Positions 57,208 through 64,000 of a stretch of 64,000 nucleotides of DNA are shown piece by piece (position 1 is the stretch's first letter; every line of letters starts with the position of its first letter). Source of the stretch: Butyricimonas sp. Marseille-P3923 (GTDB lineage Bacteria; Bacteroidota; Bacteroidia; Bacteroidales; Marinifilaceae); contig NZ_FXXL01000007.1 in assembly GCF_900184685.1 (NCBI RefSeq), positions 1,550,001 through 1,614,000 of the forward strand. The letters run 5' to 3'. The position numbers and the translations under genes are program-made. The notes beneath the pieces are model-generated. The model was given only the letters and a program-made list of their open reading frames with translations, made no database searches and was not told where the DNA came from.

Positions 57208-58701
57208 TTATTCGTTATGAGTACTATTATCAACACCATTCGCCAAGTTCGGGTTTCGCAACAACACTTCTCCCGGGATGGGCAATACATACCGTCCGTC
57301 ATTTTTCCGTAAGGTATAGGTCGTTTCGTACCCGTTATCGTTATCCAAGAAAACATGAGTCAACTCCGGCATTCCCAAGCGACGCAAATCGAACCAACGG
57401 TGATTGCCTTCATAACATAACTCCCGACGTCTTTCCCGCAAACAGAATTCCAACAATTCTTCTGCATTAGCGAATTTATCCATGGCCACATCCACGTACT
57501 CGGCGCTTAAACGATGCCGGCGCAATTCATTCAAGTCTTCCAAAGCCAAGCGAGCCTCTGCCTCGTTACCGGACTTCATGTATTTACGAATATAAGCCTC
57601 TGCACGGTTCAAATACACCTCTGCCGTACGGATCCCTGCATTAATCCAATATTGAGCGGCATAGCCTTTCAATACGCATCGATATACCCGGGGATTGTCC
57701 CAAGAACTCCATTTAAACCAACCGATACCCCTGTCATCCATACGTCCGTCTGTAGTTCCATCAACATCATATAACAAGTAAAGATCAAGCAAATCCGAAG
57801 AAGGGATAAAAGGAGCTATCACATCTCTATCTTTTGTAGTACCATCCGTTTCCGCCATTGCCCACAATATCTCGGTTCTCGTGTTTCCATGATACACGCC
57901 AGATCCAGAAGCATTGTAAGCAGATTTCAAGTCCAACAATTGCGGTTGAATATCTAACACGGAATCGGCATAGCTGATTACCTTATCCCAATCATTCATG
58001 TGAAGATAAACTCGAGATAACAAAGCATACCCTGTCGGATACCGTAAACGCAATATATCATTCGATTGTCTTTCATGGTTCTCTTTCATCAATTGGGTTC
58101 CCAACAATATATCTTTCAGTATCTGATCGTAACATTCTGCCACGGTATTACGCTTGAATTTTTCGTCCGTAACGCCAGTAACCAATTTCAAAGGAACACC
58201 GAGATTCGTTGTCGGATCTCCGCCATTGTAAGGGGCTCCGAAAAAATTCACCAGCATATAGTAATACAAGCCCCGCAAAACGTAAGCCTCACCTTTAATA
58301 TGTGCCTTTTTCACGTCACTCCCATCCATTTCGTCCGTGTATTCCAACACGATATTACATCCTTTAATCCGTTCGTAAGGAGTAGACCAAAAAGTGATGT
58401 CCGCTCCCCCGCCATCTTCATGGAACATAGCTTCATCCCATCTGAATCGCCACGATTCACTTTCTTTGCGAGTCACAAGCCCCACATCTACAATCGTACT
58501 CTGTACATTATCCGTGAATATCTCTGTTTCGCGATTAAACAATCGACCCGCAGCTTGTGTCGGATAAGCTCCCGACTCCAAGATTTTTTCCATATCCGAC
58601 ACCGTTGAAGGGCGAACTTCACTCTGACTTTGCTCTTCCAAAAAGTCACCACATTGAATAAAGCAAAGTGCCAGAAATAGTAAAAACAACCTTGATTTCA
58701 T
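57208..58701 (-). CDS. SusD/RagB-family outer-membrane lipoprotein (locus 2)
   Basis: 497 residues. The lipobox is FIQCG (Cys17). It has SusD hallmarks: DFLEEQSQSEV near the N-terminus, helices with KGEAYVLRGLYYYMLVNFFGAPY, a C-terminal RTAEVYLNRAEAYIRKYMKSGNEAEARLALEDLNELRRHRL, and CLRERRRELCYEGNHRWFDLRRLGMPE. It forms the surface-binding lid of the adjacent TonB-dependent protein. It lies 19 bp after susC. Only remotely similar to the locus 1 SusD, so the two loci probably serve different nutrients. Confidence 0.93.
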   Translation of the reverse strand: MKSRLFLLFLALCFIQCGDFLEEQSQSEVRPSTVSDMEKILESGAYPTQAAGRLFNRETEIFTDNVQSTIVDVGLVTRKESESWRFRWDEAMFHEDGGGADITFWSTPYERIKGCNIVLEYTDEMDGSDVKKAHIKGEAYVLRGLYYYMLVNFFGAPYNGGDPTTNLGVPLKLVTGVTDEKFKRNTVAECYDQILKDILLGTQLMKENHERQSNDILRLRYPTGYALLSRVYLHMNDWDKVISYADSVLDIQPQLLDLKSAYNASGSGVYHGNTRTEILWAMAETDGTTKDRDVIAPFIPSSDLLDLYLLYDVDGTTDGRMDDRGIGWFKWSSWDNPRVYRCVLKGYAAQYWINAGIRTAEVYLNRAEAYIRKYMKSGNEAEARLALEDLNELRRHRLSAEYVDVAMDKFANAEELLEFCLRERRRELCYEGNHRWFDLRRLGMPELTHVFLDNDNGYETTYTLRKNDGRYVLPIPGEVLLRNPNLANGVDNSTHNE

Positions 58702-58720
58702 ATTCGTATTTCTTTATGAT

Positions 58721-61700
58721 TTAAAAACTTACACTAACACCTAACGACATGGTTCTCTGCAATGGTTGTCCGCCCAAAGCCACCTCCGGGTCGCGTCCCT
58801 TGAAATCCTTACTTCTGATTTGGAACGGATTTCCTAACGAGAACGAGAATCCTATGCCTTGCAACGTACCCGGCAACAATCTTTCCGGCACGGAATAAGA
58901 GAGCGATATACTACCGCAACGCAAATACCAAGCATCCACCACGCGTACCGATGAATAAGCATACAAATCATACGGGTTATAATTTTCATTCACTACCTTC
59001 ACCAATCTTGCACTCGTGATCATATTTGGCAACGAAGGAACATTAGTAATTTTTTCGTCTCCCGGTTTTCTCCAACGTTTCACCCATTCAGTTGACATAT
59101 TTTCATACTCGCTCGGGATACTTTGTGTCATATTGCCCATCGGAGCCAAGAACGTCTGGTTACCCACGCTCAAGTACAAACCACTCGACAACGAGAAGGT
59201 TTTATAGCGAATAGAAAAGGATACCCCACAGTTAAAGTCCGGCTCCATCTTTCCGGCATAATCCATGTACACGGTGGCATCTGTCGTTGCTTCTTCCAAT
59301 TCCGAGCCACTCAAATCAAACATCGGTCCACCGTGTTCGGGATTTAATCCGGCAAAACGTAACGCCCAGAAACTAGACACCGCGTATCCTTTTTTACTCA
59401 AATTACCGCTAGCGGCTTCCTGCCAATTATGGCGAGGTTCCACTTCCGATTCCAGTTTGTTGTACACTTTCCCCATATTGAAGCCCAAAGAAACGATGAA
59501 ATCTTTCCCTTTCACCGGACTAAACCCGAAACTGGCATCCCAACCGGAATTTGTCATCTTTCCACCGTTGATAGGACGGCTGGGTACCCCATTCTCGTAT
59601 GGCACTTCCAAAGCAATCACCATATCAGTCGTTTTCTTGTAATACCCGTCGAAAGAGAACGAAATCTTATTATCAAACAAACTACCACTAATACCATAGT
59701 TTATATTCTGCACCTTCTCCCATTTCAATTTCGGAGCGGGCAGATCCTTAACGGTCAACGTATAATCATAACTTCTGGGATCCATACCAATCGTCGCGAT
59801 CAGGAAAGGACTCACGTTATCCACCACGTTACCCTGATACCCGTAAGAGAAACGGAAGTTCATACCGCGTACGACATTCTGGTTCTGCATCCAAGGTTCC
59901 ATCTCCATGTTCCAACGGAAACCCAATGCCCACACGGGTTGGAAACGGGCACTCTTGTCCTGACCGAACCGATTGGAAGCATCCCCGCGGGCGCTCACAT
60001 TAAAGGCGAAACGATCGTCGAACATATATCCCAAGGTCACGTAATACGACATGGTATTCGATTTCGTATCTGTAATCTTAGGAACCGTACGGAATAAATC
60101 ACTAATATTTGTTGTTCCCGAGTGAAAAGGAGGAATGTTTACGATCACCTTACCCCTGTCCGGCATATACCCGTAAGTGGTTTCAGAAGAACCCTTGCTC
60201 CGAGAACTCATTAACTCGTACCCAAGAGCTGCCGTAATAGAATGTTTCTCACTAAACACTTTCACGAAATCCAGTTGGTTACGCCAACTCCACCCGGTCG
60301 ATCCGCTCATGGATTGGGTCAATTCACCCCCGTGCGGAAGCACTGACACATCATACTTTTCATCTCCTTTAGCAAATTCTTCAAAATTATATTTTCGTAT
60401 ATTGGCAATATAATTCGTCTGCTCCGTACGCCAAGTTTCCCCATTCATGCGGGAATTACTATACGATCCCGACATCGAATAAGACAATGATTCCAAGATT
60501 TGCCAACGTAAACTCAAACTCGCATTCAAAGAAGCCAACGTATTTTCGTTTCCACTATGTTTCAACTCATTCTCCATATTAAACAAGAAGCCGTTATCCT
60601 TGTGTTCGTAGAAAGACAACTCTCCATCAGCATCTTTATGCGGAATAGCCCTACTTGTCTTCGATGCGTAAGTGAAAGGATCATCACCCACGAAACCTTG
60701 CGTTTCCGATACACTACCGGCGAGTGAGGTCGACAACGAAATCTTCTCCCATAGACGGGCAGAGATACTCACGTTACCCGTGTACTGGGTTTGACCGTTC
60801 CCCTTCGCCGTGTTGTTATTGTCACTCACTCCGAAAGAAGCGTGATAAGTGGCTTGCTCCGTACCGCCGGAAATACTCACCGTGTGATTGTGGCTGATCG
60901 CGTTTCTGAAGAATACCTTGAACCAATCCGTGTTATTCTTTTCCAACTGTTTTGCTTGAGCGGTAAATTCTTCCAAAGAAATCTCCCGGTTCCGATACGC
61001 TTTCGCCAAAGCCGTGTAACCGATATTCTGGTTTCCGGACAGGGGAATATTCGTTTCGTAAGCCTCACGGGAAACATCCACACGTTGTTGCGAGTTCATC
61101 AACTCCATCTTATTGTAATTCATCCGCGGAGAATACGACATACCACCGGAATAGCTGATAGACATACGACCCACTTTTCCTTTCTTCGTCGTGATCACGA
61201 TCACCCCGTTAGCCGCTTTTGTACCGTAAATAGCCGTGGCAACAGCATCTTTCAATACCGTGATTGACTCGATATCCTTCGGGTTCAACCAAGAAATAGC
61301 ACCCCCCACGAAATCGTTGATCATATCCGTATTACTCGGGTCCAAGTTATTAAATTCATTCGTGTTAAACGGAAGCGGATCGTTCTGTATAATACCATCC
61401 ACTACCCATACCGGCTCGGCATTACCCAACAACGTAGAGGTTCCCCGTACACGTATTTTCTGGCGAGTACCCGTCAATCCGCTACGGTTGATCACCATCA
61501 TCCCCGGAACCTTACCCTGTAACGCCGCCTCTAAGGTTCGTGTACCATCCAATATTAAGTCGTCCATGTTCACCTTACTGATAGAACCGGTAGAAGATTT
61601 CTCCTTGATCACCTGATACCCAGTCACGACCACCTCATCCAGCGCCGCCACGTCCTCTTCCAAACTCACGCGCAACATATCCTTCGCCCCCGAGAAAGCC

Positions 61701-62263
61701 ACCTGTTTCGTCTTGTAACCGATACAAGAAAACTCCAGAGTCCCCTTCTCTACCGGCAACGAAATCGTGTACTTACCCTCGCTGTCTGTGGCAACACCCA
61801 CTGTTGTCCCCACTAACTTTACGGTAGCACCCGGTATCGGTGCTTTGTTTATGTCCTGCACTTCACCCTTGAGCACCGTCGCTTTCACCTCCTTCGTCAT
61901 GGGACGCTTGTAAATAATAATGGTTTCATCCACCTGTTTCCAAGTCAAATCCGTTTTCTTTAAACACTCGTCAAGAATCTCCCCCACCGTTTTTTGTTTC
62001 ACGTCAAAGCTAATCTTGGTATAAGCCTTAACATCGTCAAGCTGGTAAGCGAAAGTCTGGTTACTTACCTCCCTCAACTTTTCAATTACCCGATCCAAAG
62101 ACACGTTCTGCATCTTCAAATCAAATCGTTTCTCCTGTGCCTGTGCGTTCCCCGGGACACTCGACAAGAAAACAAAACCTAATAACAGGTACAAAAACCT
62201 GTGAACAAATGCAAGAGGGAATTTTATTACTCCTTTCTTGCAGGTGTAACCGTTTTTTTTCAT
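58721..62263 (-). CDS. SusC/RagA-family TonB-dependent transducer with STN domain (locus 2)
   Basis: 1180 residues from the ATG at 62263; the extension to 62359 would cross the leader hairpins. A signal peptide (FLYLLLGFVFLSSVPGNAQAQ) is followed by the STN domain (KMQNVSLDRVIEKLREVSNQTFAYQ), a carboxypeptidase-like domain (KGEVQDINKAPIPGATVKLVG), TonB-box-like VVVTGYQVIKEKSS, the plug (LEAALQGKVPGMMVINRSGLTG...VRGTSTLLG) and a barrel ending TMSLGVSVSF. The STN domain implies signalling through the upstream FecR to the partial sigma gene at the window edge. Confidence 0.93.
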   Translation of the reverse strand: MKKNGYTCKKGVIKFPLAFVHRFLYLLLGFVFLSSVPGNAQAQEKRFDLKMQNVSLDRVIEKLREVSNQTFAYQLDDVKAYTKISFDVKQKTVGEILDECLKKTDLTWKQVDETIIIYKRPMTKEVKATVLKGEVQDINKAPIPGATVKLVGTTVGVATDSEGKYTISLPVEKGTLEFSCIGYKTKQVAFSGAKDMLRVSLEEDVAALDEVVVTGYQVIKEKSSTGSISKVNMDDLILDGTRTLEAALQGKVPGMMVINRSGLTGTRQKIRVRGTSTLLGNAEPVWVVDGIIQNDPLPFNTNEFNNLDPSNTDMINDFVGGAISWLNPKDIESITVLKDAVATAIYGTKAANGVIVITTKKGKVGRMSISYSGGMSYSPRMNYNKMELMNSQQRVDVSREAYETNIPLSGNQNIGYTALAKAYRNREISLEEFTAQAKQLEKNNTDWFKVFFRNAISHNHTVSISGGTEQATYHASFGVSDNNNTAKGNGQTQYTGNVSISARLWEKISLSTSLAGSVSETQGFVGDDPFTYASKTSRAIPHKDADGELSFYEHKDNGFLFNMENELKHSGNENTLASLNASLSLRWQILESLSYSMSGSYSNSRMNGETWRTEQTNYIANIRKYNFEEFAKGDEKYDVSVLPHGGELTQSMSGSTGWSWRNQLDFVKVFSEKHSITAALGYELMSSRSKGSSETTYGYMPDRGKVIVNIPPFHSGTTNISDLFRTVPKITDTKSNTMSYYVTLGYMFDDRFAFNVSARGDASNRFGQDKSARFQPVWALGFRWNMEMEPWMQNQNVVRGMNFRFSYGYQGNVVDNVSPFLIATIGMDPRSYDYTLTVKDLPAPKLKWEKVQNINYGISGSLFDNKISFSFDGYYKKTTDMVIALEVPYENGVPSRPINGGKMTNSGWDASFGFSPVKGKDFIVSLGFNMGKVYNKLESEVEPRHNWQEAASGNLSKKGYAVSSFWALRFAGLNPEHGGPMFDLSGSELEEATTDATVYMDYAGKMEPDFNCGVSFSIRYKTFSLSSGLYLSVGNQTFLAPMGNMTQSIPSEYENMSTEWVKRWRKPGDEKITNVPSLPNMITSARLVKVVNENYNPYDLYAYSSVRVVDAWYLRCGSISLSYSVPERLLPGTLQGIGFSFSLGNPFQIRSKDFKGRDPEVALGGQPLQRTMSLGVSVSF

Positions 62264-62295
62264 AATTTTGAATTGAATTTTAAAATAACAACTAG

Positions 62296-62346
62296 TTCTC
62301 GCTCTGCGAGAATATAGAGAACGGGAAGTTTCGCGAGAACTTCCCG
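62296..62346 (-). promoter_or_regulatory. Two leader hairpins between fecR and susC (locus 2)
   Basis: Hairpin 1 at 62322-62346 has a perfect 9-bp stem (CGGGAAGTT/AACTTCCCG). Hairpin 2 at 62296-62312 has a 7-bp stem (TTCTCGC/GCGAGAA). No T tract follows either on the minus strand, so attenuation or mRNA stabilisation is more likely than simple termination. Confidence 0.5.
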
Positions 62347-62351
62347 CTTTT

Positions 62352-63521
62352 CTATTCATTACGTCTTACTTCGATCACGTCATCTTTTTTAACAAAACAA
62401 ATCTTTTTCGTGTTTTCTAGAATCTCCAGCACGCTGTCGATATCCTCGTAACGTTTCGTTTCCACGGAAAAAAGCATACTCCCGAGATCCCGGTCGTTAA
62501 AACGAACTGTCACGTCATACCAATCACTCAAAGCCCTCATGATCTCGAATAACGAACGCTCCTTGAAATAAAACCGGTCGTTCAACCATGCCGTATTGAC
62601 ATCCACATCCGCCTCCTGCACGCGGATACCTTTATCACCCGTGGCAATCACCCCCTCCTGCCCCGGGAGCAACACCACCGAATCCCGTGAATCACTCAAA
62701 CACACGGAACCGCTGACCAACGTCGTACGACTCGGTTGTTCATTGTAACAGGAAATATTGAATTGCGTTCCCAATACTGTAACGCTATTATCCGCAAAAT
62801 GAACGACAAAAGGTCTTGTATTGTCCGGGACAACCTCGAAATACGCCTCCCCCTCTATCCACACTTCCCGGGTCGTTCCGGTAAAAGGCACCCGATAACG
62901 AAGAACGGTATTCGTGTTCATCCGCACGTGGCTACCGTCGCCGAGCACCAACGAGAATTCCGCTTGCCGCGGCACCCGTATCGTGTGCCACACGGGTTCC
63001 TCCACGGCACCCGTATCCGTTGCGTAAGTTAACTCCTTCCCTTTCTGTTTCACGGCTACCTCGTTTTGACGTTGCAAACAATCGATCCCCGCGGAATCCA
63101 AAACATACTCTTTGTCACTCACGGAAATCGTCGGTAAATTACTCGCCACGGGCACAATCATCAAAGGTTTTACTTGCTTCTGAGTCGGGAAATACAACCA
63201 CAACGCCACCGTCAATGCCGCCACCACGCAAACTGCAACTGCCGAATACCTCAACACGAGGCGACGTCCCCGTCCCTTGGACAAATACCTCTTCCGGAAA
63301 ACCTCCCATTCCTCTTGCCCCGTCGGCTCCCAACACACACGGGGAAGATTTACCTCTATATCATCATAAAGTTCCTGTAAAGGCAATTCCTTCCCCGGGG
63401 CACGAACCTCCCCCTCTTCCCGGCTCACCTTCTCCTCCGCCAGACGCTTCGCGAATTGCCTCGCCAAATCTATTCGTTTTTCTATTTCACGCTTCATCGC
63501 ACTTGTTTTAATACACATCAT
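62352..63521 (-). CDS. FecR-family anti-sigma factor (locus 2)
   Basis: 389 residues; Met9 (63497) is an equally plausible start. The cytoplasmic part is charged and helical (about residues 1-100), a membrane span follows (YSAVAVCVVAALTVALWLYFP, about 103-123), and the FecR domain shows RVPRQAEFSLVLGDGSHVRMNTNTVLRYRVPF and GEAYFEVVPDNTRPFVVHF. The C-terminal STN-contact domain ends ENTKKICFVKKDDVIEVRRNE. It should sequester the ECF sigma factor encoded just upstream and release it on a signal from the SusC STN domain. Confidence 0.92.
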   Translation of the reverse strand: MMCIKTSAMKREIEKRIDLARQFAKRLAEEKVSREEGEVRAPGKELPLQELYDDIEVNLPRVCWEPTGQEEWEVFRKRYLSKGRGRRLVLRYSAVAVCVVAALTVALWLYFPTQKQVKPLMIVPVASNLPTISVSDKEYVLDSAGIDCLQRQNEVAVKQKGKELTYATDTGAVEEPVWHTIRVPRQAEFSLVLGDGSHVRMNTNTVLRYRVPFTGTTREVWIEGEAYFEVVPDNTRPFVVHFADNSVTVLGTQFNISCYNEQPSRTTLVSGSVCLSDSRDSVVLLPGQEGVIATGDKGIRVQEADVDVNTAWLNDRFYFKERSLFEIMRALSDWYDVTVRFNDRDLGSMLFSVETKRYEDIDSVLEILENTKKICFVKKDDVIEVRRNE

Positions 63522-63560
63522 ACGAAGAAGTCGAAAAAACGGGTGAATGGAAAATATAAT

Positions 63561-64000
63561 TTAGATGAATATTTTCAACAGCACGGATACAATATACTGG
63601 TTACTAATCATTTCTCTCAACTTCTCGTAAGCATTTTTTTTCAAAGTCTTTACCGTGTTGATCGAAACACTTAACTCGTCGGCAATCTCTTGCAGTGAAT
63701 ACCCCTGCAACGTGAGTGTGGCAATCTGCCGGGAACGTTCGGGCAACTTATTCACGGCCCCGCGCACGATCCGGTAAGTTTCATTACGCGTCACCTCGTC
63801 CAGAAAAAACTCCTCACCGTAAACCTCGTCCTTCAATTCCTGAAACTTACTCTCGATCACTTTTTGCAATCGCAAATGATCCAAACATTTATTCCGTGCC
63901 GACGTGTACAAAAAAGAAAGGATCTCCTTCTCCGAGAAAACCGGATTAAAATGATTCCAAAGCGAGAAAAACGAATCTTGGGCTACATCCCGTGCCAACT
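63561..64000 (-). CDS. ECF RNA polymerase sigma-70 factor (locus 2), N-terminus cut by the window
   Basis: 145 residues are visible and the frame is still open at the right edge, so the start lies outside. It begins inside region 2 (ARDVAQDSFFSLW, the conserved end of region 2.2) and has a complete region 4: LPERSRQIATLTLQGYSLQEIADELSVSINTVKTLKKNAYEKL (about residues 85-127 of the visible part). It is followed 39 bp later by its cognate fecR candidate, as is standard for sigma/FecR/SusC/SusD loci. Region 4 differs clearly from the locus 1 sigma, consistent with separate promoter targets. Confidence 0.9.
   Translation of the reverse strand, partial: LARDVAQDSFFSLWNHFNPVFSEKEILSFLYTSARNKCLDHLRLQKVIESKFQELKDEVYGEEFFLDEVTRNETYRIVRGAVNKLPERSRQIATLTLQGYSLQEIADELSVSINTVKTLKKNAYEKLREMISNQYIVSVLLKIFI

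Noticed and set aside
31167-62263. The two SusC/SusD pairs as a recent duplication
   Set aside because: Signal peptides, STN domains, plugs and SusD proteins differ throughout; only general family features are shared.
1-64000. tRNA, rRNA, insertion sequence transposase or integrase genes
   Set aside because: None recognised on either strand; the phage-like module lacks integrase, terminase, capsid and tail genes, so a full prophage is not called.

Overview
The window looks like chromosomal DNA of a gut Bacteroidales, most likely Odoribacteraceae (Butyricimonas/Odoribacter-like); this is inferred from gene content, not from a marker gene. Supporting signs are two sigma/FecR/SusC/SusD loci, TAnnTTTG-type promoter boxes, UpxY-type antitermination, Gld-type ABC transporters and DUF6266 proteins. 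Almost every gene is on the minus strand, so operons read from right to left. The only clear plus-strand genes are a lone receiver protein and a candidate structured RNA.

Positions 1-6.5 kb: the promoter-proximal end of a surface polysaccharide locus (upxY, an UpxZ-positioned gene, flippase, FrhB-like Fe-S protein, GT2, Wzy-like polymerase cut by the window edge). Upstream of upxY a perfect 21-bp inverted repeat flanks 119 bp that contain a consensus Bacteroides promoter pointing away from the locus. This is the architecture of a phase-variable invertible promoter, here in the OFF orientation. A second, 146-bp inverted-repeat element lies next to it. The transported polysaccharide genes are visibly more AT-rich than the regulators.

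Positions 6.5-20 kb: patatin/beta-barrel protein, YhcG-type nuclease, small outer-membrane protein, metallophosphoesterase lipoprotein, a 6S-like RNA candidate, YbaK, a receiver protein, a giant ABC-2 permease/peptidase-like fusion, and an exported TldE/TldD pair.

Positions 20-26.4 kb: a compact phage-flavoured module (two DUF6266 proteins, RteC-like protein, HTH protein, 3TM holin-like protein, amidase broken by one amber codon, small membrane protein), followed by an AAA-ATPase/PD-(D/E)XK protein flanked by imperfect 65-bp direct repeats.

Positions 26.4-38.4 kb: a sigma-FecR-SusC-SusD locus with STN-type SusC. Its cargo is a FAS1-like lipoprotein, an Ig-like lipoprotein, a thioredoxin protein and a DUF3298-like lipoprotein. 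A DUF4143 ATPase sits between sigma and FecR behind three 32-bp tandem repeats.

Positions 38.6-56.1 kb: an export cluster containing three GldA-like ATPase/GldF-GldG fusion pairs, a MacB-type ATPase and permease with MacA-type adaptor and TolC-type channel, and two adjacent MutS-like ATPases. Intrinsic terminators divide it. Positions 56.2-64 kb: a second sigma-FecR-SusC-SusD locus ending in a metallopeptidase-like lipoprotein that has lost its HExxH; its sigma gene runs off the right edge.
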